Assembly (NCBI GenBank): GCA_024958655.1
Contig: JANWUR010000004.1
Location: 62,001 to 126,000 of the forward strand
Length of the DNA: 64,000 bases
From: Cyanobium sp. FGCU6
GTDB taxonomy: Bacteria > Cyanobacteriota > Cyanobacteriia > PCC-6307 > Cyanobiaceae
Direction of reading: 5' to 3'
This document shows positions 27,916-38,264 of this stretch, in pieces. Position 1 is the stretch's first letter; every line of letters begins with the position of its first letter. The notes below the pieces were generated by a model. That model saw nothing but the letters and a program-made list of their open reading frames with translations, did no database searches and had not been told where the DNA came from. A program made the position numbers and the translations under genes.

Positions 27916-27989
27916 GCGCTTGTAGCTCAGCGGATTAGAGCATCTGACTACGGATCAGAGGGTCGGGAGTTCGAATCTCTCCAGGCGCG
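27916..27989 (+). tRNA. tRNA-Arg (anticodon ACG)
   Basis: The 74-base cloverleaf is complete. The acceptor stem GCGCTTG pairs with CAGGCGC, with discriminator G at 27989. The D-arm contains TAGCTCAGCGGATTAGA, the anticodon stem TCTGA/TCAGA encloses the loop CTACGGA with anticodon ACG, and the T-arm is GGGAG-TTCGAAT-CTCTC. CCA is not encoded. The first anticodon base would be modified to inosine to read CGN codons. Confidence 0.96.
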
Positions 27990-27995
27990 TCTTTC

Positions 27996-28019
27996 AAGGG
28001 GGGCTTCTGCCCCCTTTTT
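27996..28019 (+). terminator. Rho-independent terminator after tRNA-Arg
   Basis: A GC-rich hairpin with stem GGGGGC, loop TTCT and stem GCCCCC is followed by a run of T residues (CTTTTT). It starts only a few bases after the tRNA 3' end, so it should end the tRNA transcript before glyA. Confidence 0.9.
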
Positions 28020-28076
28020 GATGTCGGGCCCTGCGCCACGGTGTTGCCTACGATCAGGCATCCCCGCACGGCTCCC

Positions 28077-29354
28077 ATGGCGGCTTCCATCGACGCTCCT
28101 CTGGCCAGCAGTGATCCCGCCATCGCCGCCCTGATCAGCAGGGAGTTCGAGCGTCAGCAGACCCATCTGGAACTGATCGCCAGCGAGAACTTCGCCTCCC
28201 GCGCCGTGATGGAGGCCCAGGGCTCGGTGCTCACCAACAAGTACGCCGAAGGTCTTCCCCACAAGCGCTACTACGGCGGCTGCGAGCACGTCGACGCGAT
28301 CGAGGAGCTGGCGATCGAGCGGGCGAAGCAGCTGTTCGGAGCCGCCTGGGCCAACGTGCAGCCCCACAGCGGGGCCCAGGCCAACTTTGCGGTGTTCCTG
28401 GCCCTGCTGCAACCCGGCGAGACGATCCTGGGCATGGATCTCTCCCACGGCGGCCACCTCACCCATGGCTCGCCGGTGAATGTGAGTGGCAAATGGTTCA
28501 AGGCCGTGCACTACGGCGTCGACCCCGAGACTCAGCAGCTCAACTTCGACACGATCCGCCAGTCGGCGTTGGAGCACCGGCCGAAGCTGATCGTGTGCGG
28601 CTACTCGGCCTATCCCCGCACCATCGACTTCGCCGCCTTCCGGGCCATCGCCGATGAGGTGGGCGCCTACCTGCTGGCCGACATGGCCCACATCGCCGGC
28701 CTGGTGGCGGCCGGAGTGCACCCCAGCCCCCTCCCCCACTGCCATGTGGTCACCACCACCACCCACAAGACCCTGCGGGGTCCCCGCGGCGGTCTGATCC
28801 TCTGCAACGATGCGGAGTTCGGCCGCCAGTTCGACAAGGCCGTGTTCCCCGGCAGCCAGGGCGGTCCCCTGGAGCATGTGATCGCGGCCAAGGCCGTCGC
28901 CTTCGGCGAGGCGCTCCAGCCCTCGTTCCGCACCTACAGCCAGCAGGTGATCACCAACGCCCAGGCCCTGGCCGGACGGATCCAGGAGCGCGGCATCGCC
29001 GTGGTGAGCAGCGGCACCGACAACCATCTGGTGCTGCTCGATCTACGCAGCATCGGCATGACCGGCAAGGTGGCCGATGCGCTGGTGAGCGACGTGCACA
29101 TCACCGCCAACAAGAACACCGTTCCCTTCGATCCCCAGTCGCCGTTCGTGACCAGCGGCCTGCGCCTGGGCACCGCCGCCTGCACCACCCGCGGCTTCGA
29201 TGCCGACGCCTTCCGCGAAGTGGCCGATGTGATCGCCGATCGGCTGCTGCACCCCGAGGACAGCACGATCGAGCTGCGCTGCCGGGAGCGGGTGGCCTCC
29301 CTCTGCCTCCGCTTCCCCCTCTACGGCGAGCGTCGGGAACTTCAGCCCGCCTGA
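28077..29354 (+). CDS. glyA: Serine hydroxymethyltransferase
   Basis: GlyA interconverts serine and glycine with tetrahydrofolate, using pyridoxal phosphate. The 425-residue protein is complete: [66 protein letters not shown] and [16 protein letters not shown] with the PLP-binding Lys. [10 protein letters not shown] and [16 protein letters not shown] follow. The ATG at 28077 is chosen over an in-frame upstream ATG because family similarity begins just after it. The preceding gap carries the tRNA terminator and a possible -10 box. Confidence 0.98.
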   Translation: MAASIDAPLASSDPAIAALISREFERQQTHLELIASENFASRAVMEAQGSVLTNKYAEGLPHKRYYGGCEHVDAIEELAIERAKQLFGAAWANVQPHSGAQANFAVFLALLQPGETILGMDLSHGGHLTHGSPVNVSGKWFKAVHYGVDPETQQLNFDTIRQSALEHRPKLIVCGYSAYPRTIDFAAFRAIADEVGAYLLADMAHIAGLVAAGVHPSPLPHCHVVTTTTHKTLRGPRGGLILCNDAEFGRQFDKAVFPGSQGGPLEHVIAAKAVAFGEALQPSFRTYSQQVITNAQALAGRIQERGIAVVSSGTDNHLVLLDLRSIGMTGKVADALVSDVHITANKNTVPFDPQSPFVTSGLRLGTAACTTRGFDADAFREVADVIADRLLHPEDSTIELRCRERVASLCLRFPLYGERRELQPA

Positions 29355-29412
29355 TCCCTCCCACTCCCCGTAATCTGACGCTCAAGGCCCGCTGTCTCCT
29401 GGCCCGCCGCCC

Positions 29413-30495
29413 GTGACCCTCGCCTACAGCCCCAACGCGGCGGCTCTGCTCACCCTGGTCACGGCGGCCCTGCTCACCGCCGCGGTCGTTCCCCTGGTCC
29501 GTCGGGCTGGTCTGCGCTGGGGACTTGTCGACACACCCGACGCCCGCAAGCAGCACACCCTGCCGATGGTGCGCCTGGGCGGCATCGGCATCGTGGCCGG
29601 TTTCAGCCTCGCGCTCGCCCTCACCTGGCGGCTCGGCGGTTTTGCCGAGCTGGCGCCCGACAAGGACCAGCTGATCTGGACCACCCTGGCCGGGGCTCTC
29701 TCCTACTTCGTGATCGGCCTGGCCGACGACCTCTTCGCCCTGCCGCCCCTCCCGCGTCTGGCGGGCCAGGTGCTGGTGGCCGTTGCCGTGTGGCATCAGG
29801 GGGTGCGGATCGGCACGATCGAGCTGCCCTTCGGGCTGCTCGGGGGCGATCCGGGCGTCGTGTTGCCCGAGCCGCTCAGCCAGCTCGCCACCGTGATCTG
29901 GCTGGTGGGCATCACCAACGCCATCAACTGGCTCGACGGGCTCGACGGCCTGGCTGCGGGTGTGAGCGGCATCGCCGCGGTGGGCCTGCTGTCGGTGAGC
30001 TTCAGCCTCGCCCAGCCTGCCGCCGGCCTGCTGGCGGCGGCCCTGGCTGGGGCCTGTCTCGGCTTCCTGCGGCACAACTTCAACCCCGCCCTGATCTTCA
30101 TGGGCGACGGCGGCTCCTATTTCCTCGGCTTCGCCCTGGCGGCGATCAGCATCGTGGGTCCGGCCAAGGGCCTCACCAGTGTCAGCCTGCTGCTGCCCCT
30201 GCTGATCCTCTCCCTGCCCCTGGCCGACATGTCGGCGGTGATCATGGGTCGCCTGAGCGAAGGCCGTTCGCCCTTCTATCCCGACCGTCGCCATCTGCAT
30301 CACCGGCTGCTGCGGGCAGGCTTCAGCCATCGCCGCACGGTGGTGCTCATCTACGCCTTCACCCAATGGCTGGCTTCGCTGGCGCTGGTGGTGGCCAATG
30401 CCGAGATGCGCTTCCTGTGGCTGGCGCTGGCCACGGCCATTCTCATCGGCGTGGTGGTGGCCTGCCGCCGCTCGATGCAGGAGGAGCCGGAGTGA
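29413..30495 (+). CDS. Polyprenyl-phosphate sugar-1-phosphate transferase (WecA/TagO/MraY family)
   Basis: The 360-residue membrane protein transfers a sugar-1-phosphate to a polyprenyl phosphate, starting a surface glycan on the cytoplasmic side. Family motifs are all visible: [31 protein letters not shown] with the Mg-binding Asp pair, [28 protein letters not shown] and [17 protein letters not shown]. About ten hydrophobic segments fit the family. It is WecA/TagO-like rather than MraY-like because of the HIHH-type motif (here HLHH). The start is a GTG at 29413. Its stop overlaps the cinA start by four bases. Confidence 0.92.
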   Translation: MTLAYSPNAAALLTLVTAALLTAAVVPLVRRAGLRWGLVDTPDARKQHTLPMVRLGGIGIVAGFSLALALTWRLGGFAELAPDKDQLIWTTLAGALSYFVIGLADDLFALPPLPRLAGQVLVAVAVWHQGVRIGTIELPFGLLGGDPGVVLPEPLSQLATVIWLVGITNAINWLDGLDGLAAGVSGIAAVGLLSVSFSLAQPAAGLLAAALAGACLGFLRHNFNPALIFMGDGGSYFLGFALAAISIVGPAKGLTSVSLLLPLLILSLPLADMSAVIMGRLSEGRSPFYPDRRHLHHRLLRAGFSHRRTVVLIYAFTQWLASLALVVANAEMRFLWLALATAILIGVVVACRRSMQEEPE

Positions 30496-31805
30496 GCGTC
30501 CCGCCTTCCGAGGGCCCCGGAGATGTGGAGGTTCTGTGCGTGGGCACCGAGCTCCTGCTCGGATCGATTCTCAACGGCAACGCCCGCTGGCTGGCGGAGC
30601 AGCTGGCCGGTCTGGGAATCCCCCACCACCGCCAGGGGGTGGTGGGCGACAACCGCGAACGGCTGATCGCCGCGTTGCGGGAAGCGGCGGGGCGCTGCCG
30701 GGTTCTGATCACCACCGGCGGCCTCGGTCCCACGCCCGACGACCTCACCACCGAGGCGATCGCCGCCGCCTTCGGAGCCCCGCTCGAGGAGCGGCCCGAA
30801 GTGTGGGCCGACATCCAGGCCAAGCTGGTCGCCCGCGGCCGTCCGCCGGCGGCCAGCAACCGCCGCCAGGCGCTTCTGCCGGTGGGGGCCACGCTGCTCC
30901 CGAATCCCACCGGCACCGCCCCGGGCATGATCTGGACCCCTGATCCCGAGGGGAAGGAGGCGGGCCTGCGCCCCGGTTTCACGGTGCTCACCTTTCCAGG
31001 GGTTCCCAGTGAGATGCGGGCGATGTGGCAGGCCACCGCGGCCGACTGGTTGCAGCGTGCCGGCCTGTCCCAGGGGGTGTTCGCCAGCCGCACCCTGCGG
31101 TTCTGGGGGGTCGCCGAGTCGAGCCTGGCTGAGCAGGTCAGCGACTGGCTGGACTCGCCCAATCCCACCGTGGCCCCCTATGCCGGCACCGGCGAGGTGA
31201 CGCTTCGGCTCACGGCCCGCGCCGGCGACGCCGCCGCCGCCGCTCGCCTGCTGGAGCCGGTCGAGGCCGACCTGCGCCAGCGCGGCGGCCTCCACCTCTA
31301 CGGCGCCGATGGCGACAGCCTGGCGTCGGTGGTGCTGGATCTGCTGCGTCGGCGCGGTGAGACGCTGGCGGTCGCCGAATCCTGCACGGGCGGGGGCCTC
31401 GGTGGCGCCCTGGCGGCGGTGCCGGGGGCCTCTGATGTGTTCCTCGGCGGGGTGATCGCCTACGCGAACGCCGTGAAGCGGAACCTGCTCGGCGTGAGCC
31501 CCGAGGCCCTGGAGCACTGGGGAGCCGTGAGTGATCCGGTGGCCCTGGCCATGGCCGAAGGCGTGCGGCAAATCACTGGCAGCGACTGGGCGCTGGCGAC
31601 CACCGGCGTGGCCGGACCCGGTGGAGGCAGCGCCGACAAACCCGTGGGCCTGGTGCACATCGCCGTGGCCGGCCCTGATGGAACCGTCAGCGCGCCTGTG
31701 CGCTTCGGCGCCCGCCGCGGCCGGTCGTGGATTCAGGCCGTGAGCGCCGGCGAGGCTCTGGATCGTCTGCGGCGCCGGGTGCTGGAGTCCGCCGGCCAGG
31801 GCTGA
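30492..31805 (+). CDS. cinA: CinA-like protein (nucleotide pyrophosphatase plus NMN deamidase domains)
   Basis: CinA proteins combine an N-terminal COG1058 (MoaB-like) domain and a C-terminal NMN amidohydrolase domain (PncC), acting in pyridine nucleotide salvage. The N-terminal part has [47 protein letters not shown] and [13 protein letters not shown]. The C-terminal part has [33 protein letters not shown] and [17 protein letters not shown]. At 437 residues it is full length. The GTG start at 30492 overlaps the upstream stop (GTGA), so both genes form one unit. Confidence 0.95.
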   Translation: MSVPPSEGPGDVEVLCVGTELLLGSILNGNARWLAEQLAGLGIPHHRQGVVGDNRERLIAALREAAGRCRVLITTGGLGPTPDDLTTEAIAAAFGAPLEERPEVWADIQAKLVARGRPPAASNRRQALLPVGATLLPNPTGTAPGMIWTPDPEGKEAGLRPGFTVLTFPGVPSEMRAMWQATAADWLQRAGLSQGVFASRTLRFWGVAESSLAEQVSDWLDSPNPTVAPYAGTGEVTLRLTARAGDAAAAARLLEPVEADLRQRGGLHLYGADGDSLASVVLDLLRRRGETLAVAESCTGGGLGGALAAVPGASDVFLGGVIAYANAVKRNLLGVSPEALEHWGAVSDPVALAMAEGVRQITGSDWALATTGVAGPGGGSADKPVGLVHIAVAGPDGTVSAPVRFGARRGRSWIQAVSAGEALDRLRRRVLESAGQG

Positions 31806-32167
31806 GCGGCATGTCCCATCGGTATCGCTTCCCCAACGGAGCGGCACCGATCACGAATGCTGAGCGATGGGGTTTTCCCCCGCCGCCCATGGTTTTCCCC
31901 GGAAACGACCCCTGTTTTCCCCAGGTCTTCGCGTTCAGACCCATGCGCGCGTCGTCTCTGAGCGAAGGCTGCTGGGGAAAGCGCCTCTCCCCTTGACCTC
32001 CGGACCCTCCGCCGAGCCATCGTCCGCCGACGTCGCTCCAGGTGGCTGAAAGGGCCGTGGCGGCAGCGGTCGCGCCGGGTGTCGCGCTCGTCTCGGCCGA
32101 TCCGCCTCCCTTTGACGGAACCGGGATTCCCGTGGCGTCATGGAGGCGTCCGATCGATACGTGCCGC
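31806..32167. promoter_or_regulatory. Intergenic region with three GTTTTCCCC direct repeats
   Basis: This 362-base region between cinA and the DUF2811 gene has no convincing gene. It contains GGTTTTCCCC at 31871-31880 and 31891-31900, and TGTTTTCCCC at 31913-31922, so the copies start 20 and 22 bases apart on the same strand. A related inverted piece GGGGAAAG lies at about 31975. The spacing near two helical turns suggests a protein-binding array, perhaps part of a promoter. Confidence 0.5.
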
Positions 32168-32407
32168 ATGAGCCAGACCCCGGAGTCCGCGCCCGCCTAC
32201 GTGAGCATTGAGAATCAGATGCCGGAAGATCTGTTCGACGCCATGCGGGAGTTCATCCGGCTCCACCCGCAGTGGGACCAGTACCGCCTGATGCAGGCCG
32301 CCCTGGCCGGTTTCCTGTTCCAGCACGGCTGCCATGAGCGTTCAGTGGCGCGGCACTACCTCGATGGCCTGTTCCAGCGCCCCGCCAGTCAGGCCCTGCG
32401 CCCCTGA
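32168..32407 (+). CDS. DUF2811 family small protein
   Basis: The 79-residue soluble protein reads [20 protein letters not shown] and then [20 protein letters not shown] with a final [10 protein letters not shown]. This is the DUF2811 pattern known only from cyanobacteria. The predicted structure is helical, like a small DNA-binding or regulatory protein, but no function is known. The ATG at 32168 is the natural start. The 362-base region before it carries the GTTTTCCCC repeats. Confidence 0.85.
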   Translation: MSQTPESAPAYVSIENQMPEDLFDAMREFIRLHPQWDQYRLMQAALAGFLFQHGCHERSVARHYLDGLFQRPASQALRP

Positions 32408-32546
32408 GGCGCCGCCCCTGCCGGGGCCGTTTCGATCCGGTACGAGGCGCACACGCTCCAGGTCCCATGCAGCGCCGGTATCGCTTCGTCGCTGGCTGTG
32501 CGGTCCTGGCCGCTTAGGGTTGCAGGCCAACTCCGGCGGTGGACAG

Positions 32547-33980
32547 GTGAGCTCCGGCACGCTCTACGACAAGGTCTGGGACCTGCACAAGGTGGCCGAA
32601 CTCCCCGGTGGCGGCACTCAGCTGTTCATCGGTCTGCATCTGATCCACGAGGTCACCAGCCCCCAGGCCTTCGCCGCCCTGCGCGATCTCGGCCTGAGCG
32701 TCCGCCATCCCGAGCGCACCGTGGCCACGGTGGATCACATCGTGCCCACCACCTCCCAGGCCCGGCCCTTCGCCGACCCGCTCGCCGAGGAGATGCTCGC
32801 CACCCTCGAGGCGAACTGCACCGCCCACGGGATCGTTCTGCACGGCATCGGCAGCGGCCGCCAGGGGATCGTGCATGTGATCGCCCCGGAGCTGGGCCTC
32901 ACCCAGCCGGGCATGACCGTTGCCTGCGGCGACTCCCACACCTCCACCCACGGCGCCTTCGGCGCCATCGCCTTCGGCATCGGCACCAGCCAGGTGCGCG
33001 ACGTGCTCGCCAGCCAGAGCCTGGCGATGAACAAGCTGCGGGTGCGCCGCATCCTGGTGGAGGGTGATCTGCCCAGGGGTGTGTTCGCCAAGGATCTGAT
33101 CCTCCACATCATCCGCACCCTCGGCGTGAAGGGTGGCGTGGGTCATGCCTATGAATTCGCCGGTTCCACCATCGAGGCCCTGTCGATGGAGGAGCGGATG
33201 ACCCTCTGCAACATGGCGATCGAAGGCGGTGCGCGTGTGGGCTACTGCAACCCCGACGCCATCACCTTCGCGTACCTGCAGGGCAGGCCCTTCGCCCCCA
33301 CCGGCGACGCCTGGGAACGGGCAATGGCCTGGTGGAGCTCCCTGGCCAGCGGCCCTGAGGCCGTGTTCGACGACGAGGTGCGCTTCGACGCCGCCACGAT
33401 TGCCCCCACCGTCACCTGGGGCATCACCCCCGGCCAGGGCATCGGGGTCGATGAGGCGGTGCCCACCCCGGAGCAGCTCGATCCCGAGGAGCGGCCGATC
33501 GCCGAGGAGGCCTACCGCTACATGGATCTGCTGCCCGGCGCTCCGATCGCCGGGCTGCCGGTGGATGTCTGTTTCATCGGCAGCTGCACCAACGGCCGGC
33601 TCAGCGACCTGCGGGCCGCGGCCGCCATCGCCCGGGGCCGCCAGGTGGCCCCGGGTGTGCGGGCGTTCGTGGTGCCGGGATCCGAGCAGGTGGCGGTGGC
33701 GGCCGAGGCCGAAGGCCTCGACGCGGTGTTCCGGGAGGCCGGCTTCGAGTGGCGTGAACCGGGCTGCTCGATGTGCCTGGCCATGAACCCCGACCGTCTG
33801 GAGGGCCGCCAGATCAGCGCCAGCTCCAGCAATCGCAATTTCAAGGGCCGCCAGGGCTCCGCCAGCGGTCGCACCCTGCTGATGAGCCCGGCGATGGTGG
33901 CCGCGGCCGCCGTCAGCGGGGCCGTCACCGACGTCCGCACCCTCTCGCCCGCCGAGGTTTCCGCCACCGCCCTCCGATGA
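32547..33980 (+). CDS. leuC: 3-isopropylmalate dehydratase large subunit
   Basis: LeuC with LeuD isomerises 2-isopropylmalate to 3-isopropylmalate in leucine synthesis, using a [4Fe-4S] cluster. The 477-residue protein begins [15 protein letters not shown] after a GTG at 32547 and has [57 protein letters not shown] and the cluster pair [11 protein letters not shown]. It ends with NRNFKGRQG and STATALR-like sequence. The start is uncertain because the frame stays open upstream. The stop overlaps leuD (ATGA). Confidence 0.96.
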   Translation: MSSGTLYDKVWDLHKVAELPGGGTQLFIGLHLIHEVTSPQAFAALRDLGLSVRHPERTVATVDHIVPTTSQARPFADPLAEEMLATLEANCTAHGIVLHGIGSGRQGIVHVIAPELGLTQPGMTVACGDSHTSTHGAFGAIAFGIGTSQVRDVLASQSLAMNKLRVRRILVEGDLPRGVFAKDLILHIIRTLGVKGGVGHAYEFAGSTIEALSMEERMTLCNMAIEGGARVGYCNPDAITFAYLQGRPFAPTGDAWERAMAWWSSLASGPEAVFDDEVRFDAATIAPTVTWGITPGQGIGVDEAVPTPEQLDPEERPIAEEAYRYMDLLPGAPIAGLPVDVCFIGSCTNGRLSDLRAAAAIARGRQVAPGVRAFVVPGSEQVAVAAEAEGLDAVFREAGFEWREPGCSMCLAMNPDRLEGRQISASSSNRNFKGRQGSASGRTLLMSPAMVAAAAVSGAVTDVRTLSPAEVSATALR

Positions 33981-34612
33981 GCAGCCATCCCTTTCCCGCC
34001 GGTCCGGTACCCTCCCACCGGGGGCGCGCCATCCCCCTGGTGGGCGCCGACATCGACACCGACCGCATCATCCCGGCCCGCTTCCTCAAGTGCGTCACCT
34101 TCGAGGGGCTGGCCGATGGCGCCTTCGCCGACGACCGCACCGAACGGGCGGGAGCCCATCCCTTCGACCGCGACGAGCACCGGGGGGCTTCGGTGCTGGT
34201 GGTGAACAGCAACTTCGGTTGCGGCTCAAGCCGCGAGCATGCTCCGCAGGCGCTGATGCGCTGGGGCATCCGCGCGGTGATCGGCGAGAGCTTCGCTGAG
34301 ATCTTCTTCGGCAACTGCCTGGCCCTGGGCATCCCCTGCCTCACCGCCGATCCGCTGCACGTGGCTGAGCTGCAGCAGGCGATCGCAGCCGATCCAGGGG
34401 CTGAGCTGTACCTGGATCTCGAAGCCCTTCAGGTGGAGCTGGAGAGCGAGTTCGTCGGCGCCAACCGCTGGCCCGTGCACCTGGATCCTGGCCCCCAGCG
34501 GATGCTGGTGAGCGGCCAGTGGGATGGCACGTCCCAGCTCGTGGCCCACGACGGCGAGCTGAAGGCCACCGCCGCCCGTCTGCCCTACCTCAACGGATTC
34601 TCCCGGCTCTGA
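33977..34612 (+). CDS. leuD: 3-isopropylmalate dehydratase small subunit
   Basis: The swivel-domain subunit of isopropylmalate isomerase is 211 residues long. It shows [19 protein letters not shown] near residue 20, [39 protein letters not shown] and the C-terminal PYLNGFSRL. The ATG at 33977 overlaps the leuC stop by four bases, so the two subunits are translationally coupled. Confidence 0.96.
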   Translation: MSSHPFPAGPVPSHRGRAIPLVGADIDTDRIIPARFLKCVTFEGLADGAFADDRTERAGAHPFDRDEHRGASVLVVNSNFGCGSSREHAPQALMRWGIRAVIGESFAEIFFGNCLALGIPCLTADPLHVAELQQAIAADPGAELYLDLEALQVELESEFVGANRWPVHLDPGPQRMLVSGQWDGTSQLVAHDGELKATAARLPYLNGFSRL

Positions 34613-34630
34613 TGCACCGCTTCCCGCGGC

Positions 34631-37600
34631 TCAGAAGGGCCGGTTCAGCACCTGCTGGCTGGGGGAGTACGGCACGAAAGGAACGCCCGTGCCCTTGAAG
34701 TTGAAGTCGTTCAGCTTCACCCTCACCCCGCCGAGGCCATCGTAGGGGCTGTAGAAGATGCCGATCTCGTAGGAGCGCCGCTGCCAGCGCAGCTCCAGGT
34801 AGGAGGCGGTGACGTCGCCGTAGAACTCGGAGCCGGGGTCGACATTGAAGCCGATGCCGCCGTTGAACACCAGCGGGCCCACGATCTGCTGGGTGAGGCC
34901 GATGCCGAGGGTGCCCAGGTCGACGGCACGGTCGAAGCTCAGCGGGCTGAGCCCCTGCCGCGCCGTGGCGCTGCCGGTGATCGTGAGGCGGGTGAAGTCG
35001 AGGAACGGTTTCACGAACCGCCCCAAGGTGAGGGTGGGGCCGCCGGAGAGGCTCAGGGTGTTCTGGTTTCTGCCATCGCCGTAATAGGCCAGGGTGCCCA
35101 GAAGGTTGGCGTTCAGGCTGAGTCCCGGCACAACCGGGATGGCCGTGTTCTGGTAGGCCTGGGTGGCGGTGAGGGGGGCCGGCGTGCCGGTCCAGAGGGG
35201 AAGGCTCAGGTTCAGGGAGCCGATCGCATTGGTGCGCCAGAGGTCGGCGAGGGTGCTGCTCTGGAACTCGTTGGCCTGGTAGCTGCCCATGCCGATGCGC
35301 CAGAAGTAGTTGCTGCTCAGGCGGCCCCAGTTCGGCAGCACGCCGGTGTCCTCCAGCGATAGGCCGTAGGCGGAGTAGACGTCCTCCTCCCCGAGGGATC
35401 CGTTCCAGACCCGGTAGCGGTAGGCGCCGAACAACCGCAGGGTGCTCTCGCCCAGCAGCGGCAACCCCACGGTGCGACTCAGGTCGCCCCAGGTACGGGT
35501 GCCGTTGTCGAAGTTGGCGGAATCGAAGGTGGAGATCTCGAGGGTGGCGTCCGCATCGAACCCCGCCAGGGGTGTCAGCAGCTTCGCCTGCAGGCCGAAC
35601 AGGTCGCCCGTGGTGACGGGCTGGCTCTGGGGGGAGGCTCCGGCCGGTTCGCCGGGCAGGGGGTAGCTGTCGGTGGTGCCGTTGTAGGCCCGCTCGATCA
35701 TGAACTGGGGCTGGAGCACCAGCGAACCCTTCTGGCCGAAGCGGATCGGGATGTCGTAGCCGCCGTAGAAGCCGTCGCGGTCTTCCCGGTCGACCCCCAG
35801 CACCCAGCGGTTCTCCACCTCTTCCTGCTTCTTGATCACCGTCTGGCGGCGCACGGGAATCGGCAGGCGGTCTTCCAGACGCAACTGGTTGGAGTCCGCC
35901 TTGATCACCGTGTCACCGTTCGGCATCAGGGTGGCGACCACGTTCTCCGAATCCATCCACGACTGGGCCGGGGTGAAGGGATCGTTGGTGAAGGCCACCC
36001 GGTCGCCGCTGAGGGTGTTGGGGGTGATCCGCAGCCGCCGGGCCTGGATCCGCCAGCGGCTGATCGTGCCCTGCACCAGCTGGCGGTTGCCCTTGGTGGT
36101 CAGGTTCGCAAGCTGAGGCGGGCGGATCTGACCGAACTGGTTGGTGGCGTCGGGAGTCGTGAACTGGCTGGGGAAGCCATAGCGACGTTCCGCCACCAGG
36201 CTCTGCTGGAACTGCAGGTCGGTGACCCGCTGGTCGATGGTGCCGATCGCTGCCCGACGCTCCCTCTCCTGCTGCCGGGCACGGCTCCACACCGTGCCTT
36301 CGGGGCGGGTCTTGGGGGTGGGGTCGGCGGGATCGTCGCCGCGAGTTGCCGGGGCGCTTGCTCCGGTGGCGGTGGTGCGGCCCGGCCCGAGGGTCACCAT
36401 CTCCAGCTGCTGGGCGAGCCCCACCGGGGCCTCGTTGCCTGGCGCAGGGGCCCCGGGACAGCCCTGGGGAGGGGGAAGAACCAGCTGGGGAGCAAGTTTG
36501 CCGTCCTTGCCGTAGCGGTAGCGCACACCCACCAGGTAGGCGTTGCTCCCCTCCCGCACGCCGTTGTAGGTGCCGAAGGCTCCCGATCGGTGATGGATGC
36601 GGCCGACCACCGACCACTCGGGGGCCACCAGCGCCTCCACCTCGAAGGCGAGGTAGTTGAGAAAGCGGGAGGAGCGCTCGCGGTAGGTGTCCTCGTAGTA
36701 GCTGAGGCTGGTGTTGAGGCTGACCCCTTCCTCGAAGCCGAGGCTCAGCCAGGGCTGGAGCCAGGCGCGCAGCATCAGGCCGCCGGTGAACTCCACGAAC
36801 GACTGGCTCGCCGTCTGGAGGTTGGCCACCTCACTGGCGCTGTAAGGCCCGATGTACCTGGAGCCTTTCTGGGCGGCCGCCCGGTGACCGAGCACATTGA
36901 GGTCGAGGTCGAGCGCAAACGGCCCCGCCTTGATCAGGCGCCGTTGCAGACCCGCCCCCAGCAGGTACTCCGGGCGGAAGACCCCCTGGAACGTGAAGGT
37001 CTGGCCGAAGTCGGAGTGGAACATCTGGCCGCCCCAGACGGTGACGGCCCAGGGGTAGGGCTGCCAGTCCGGCGGAGGCGGCACGGCGGGCGTGCAGCCC
37101 ATGGGCTCCGGTGGAGGCAGCGGCACCGAGGGCGTCGTCTCCAGATCGAAGTCCTGGTCGCTGCCATCGAGGTCGATGACGCCGTAGACGTCCTCCAGTT
37201 CGCCCGTTCCTTCCGTCAGGCTGAAGCGCAGCCGGCTGGCCTGGAGGTACTGCAGGCCGCGCTGGAAGCGCACGCTGCCGCTGGCGTAGAGGGTGCGGGT
37301 TTCCGTGTCGAACTCGATGCGATCGGCGAGCACCCGCCCCCCTGCCAGTCGGGCCATGGCCTTGCCGATCGCCACGAACCGCTGGCGCTGGTTGTCGAAG
37401 TTCTGGCTGTTGGCGGTGAGCTCGAGCTCAAGCGGTGGAGCGGTGGCCGCCGGCAGGGCGTTCTCGGGAACCGGCGTGGTGGGCGCCGGCGGGTTGTCCG
37501 GACTCGGGGGTGCCGGGAGCGGCGCCACGCTGGGGTCTGGCGGAGCGGGGAGTGTGATGGGGTCGTTGCCGTAGGCGACGGTCCAGGCCGGGGCCGGCGC

Positions 37601-37975
37601 TGGACGGGCTGTGGCGGCGGGTCGACCCGTCGCCCCCGATGGCAGCACGGGATGGCTCCGGAGCACGTGCGCCGGGGCCGGGATCGGCGGCGTCCACGGC
37701 TGCCGCAGCGCGGCTGGCGGTGCGGTTGCGGCTGGGCCGGCGGCCGGCAGATCCGCCAGGGCGGCCTGCAGCCGCGGGGTCAGACGGGGGAGAACCGGGG
37801 CTTCGCCCGCAACGCCTGGATTGCCCACAGGCAACGCATCGGGATTTTCAGTGGCCCGGGCGGCACAGGTGGATCCAAGCAGGATGGCGCCGATGCCAAG
37901 GGCTCGCAACAGCCCAACGGCCGGAGGCAGCGAGTTGCTCAGGGGTGCGGACCGGATCTGGGGCACCGAAGGCAA
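34631..37975 (-). CDS. DUF3769 family LptD-like outer-membrane protein
   Basis: The protein of about 1114 residues is the cyanobacterial counterpart of the LPS-assembly protein LptD. A signal-like start (LGIGAILLGSTCAARA) is followed by a Pro/Ala-rich linker. An OstA/LptA-like segment comes next, with QNFDNQRQRFVAIGKAMARL, GGRVLADRIEFDTETRTLYA and SGSVRFQRGLQYLQASRL. Beyond about residue 300 come strand-rich repeats typical of a large beta-barrel, ending in YEIGIFYSPYDGLGGVRVKL and a final aromatic residue (RPF). It would place lipopolysaccharide in the outer membrane. The start is a TTG at 37975 or a GTG at 37966. psbI is 93 bases upstream on the same strand. Confidence 0.88.
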   Translation of the reverse strand: MPSVPQIRSAPLSNSLPPAVGLLRALGIGAILLGSTCAARATENPDALPVGNPGVAGEAPVLPRLTPRLQAALADLPAAGPAATAPPAALRQPWTPPIPAPAHVLRSHPVLPSGATGRPAATARPAPAPAWTVAYGNDPITLPAPPDPSVAPLPAPPSPDNPPAPTTPVPENALPAATAPPLELELTANSQNFDNQRQRFVAIGKAMARLAGGRVLADRIEFDTETRTLYASGSVRFQRGLQYLQASRLRFSLTEGTGELEDVYGVIDLDGSDQDFDLETTPSVPLPPPEPMGCTPAVPPPPDWQPYPWAVTVWGGQMFHSDFGQTFTFQGVFRPEYLLGAGLQRRLIKAGPFALDLDLNVLGHRAAAQKGSRYIGPYSASEVANLQTASQSFVEFTGGLMLRAWLQPWLSLGFEEGVSLNTSLSYYEDTYRERSSRFLNYLAFEVEALVAPEWSVVGRIHHRSGAFGTYNGVREGSNAYLVGVRYRYGKDGKLAPQLVLPPPQGCPGAPAPGNEAPVGLAQQLEMVTLGPGRTTATGASAPATRGDDPADPTPKTRPEGTVWSRARQQERERRAAIGTIDQRVTDLQFQQSLVAERRYGFPSQFTTPDATNQFGQIRPPQLANLTTKGNRQLVQGTISRWRIQARRLRITPNTLSGDRVAFTNDPFTPAQSWMDSENVVATLMPNGDTVIKADSNQLRLEDRLPIPVRRQTVIKKQEEVENRWVLGVDREDRDGFYGGYDIPIRFGQKGSLVLQPQFMIERAYNGTTDSYPLPGEPAGASPQSQPVTTGDLFGLQAKLLTPLAGFDADATLEISTFDSANFDNGTRTWGDLSRTVGLPLLGESTLRLFGAYRYRVWNGSLGEEDVYSAYGLSLEDTGVLPNWGRLSSNYFWRIGMGSYQANEFQSSTLADLWRTNAIGSLNLSLPLWTGTPAPLTATQAYQNTAIPVVPGLSLNANLLGTLAYYGDGRNQNTLSLSGGPTLTLGRFVKPFLDFTRLTITGSATARQGLSPLSFDRAVDLGTLGIGLTQQIVGPLVFNGGIGFNVDPGSEFYGDVTASYLELRWQRRSYEIGIFYSPYDGLGGVRVKLNDFNFKGTGVPFVPYSPSQQVLNRPF

Positions 37976-38068
37976 CCCGGAGGGAGGCGAAGGGGCTGGG
38001 ATCCTCCCACGGGATGGGCGGTGGCTCTGTCAGGAGGCAGCCGGCGAGGCGGGCGGCGAGTCAGCCGA

Positions 38069-38188
38069 TCACTCCTCGAGGTCCTTGCGGCTGGGGGTAC
38101 GGCTGGGGTCGCTGGCCAGGAAGCCGAACACGAAGATCCCGATGAAGAAGAAGACGACGGAATAGACCGAGATCTTGAGGGCAAGCAT
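38069..38188 (-). CDS. psbI: Photosystem II reaction-centre protein PsbI
   Basis: A 39-codon frame on the minus strand reads [20 protein letters not shown] followed by [19 protein letters not shown]. This is PsbI, a single-helix subunit next to D1 that helps early PSII assembly; the [14 protein letters not shown] tail is diagnostic. The ATG is at 38186-38188 and the stop TGA at 38069-38071. It lies upstream of the DUF3769 gene on the same strand. Confidence 0.97.
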   Translation of the reverse strand: MLALKISVYSVVFFFIGIFVFGFLASDPSRTPSRKDLEE

Positions 38189-38264
38189 GGACTGTCCGGC
38201 GGGTGACAGGGAGTGACAGGCGCCGGCAGGGGCTTGATCGACCCAGCGGCGGCCGCATCATCCT

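Noticed and set aside
31871-31922. Replication origin with DnaA boxes
   Set aside because: GTTTTCCCC is only loosely like the cyanobacterial DnaA box TTTTCCACA, no A/T-rich unwinding region follows, and dnaA or dnaN is not nearby.
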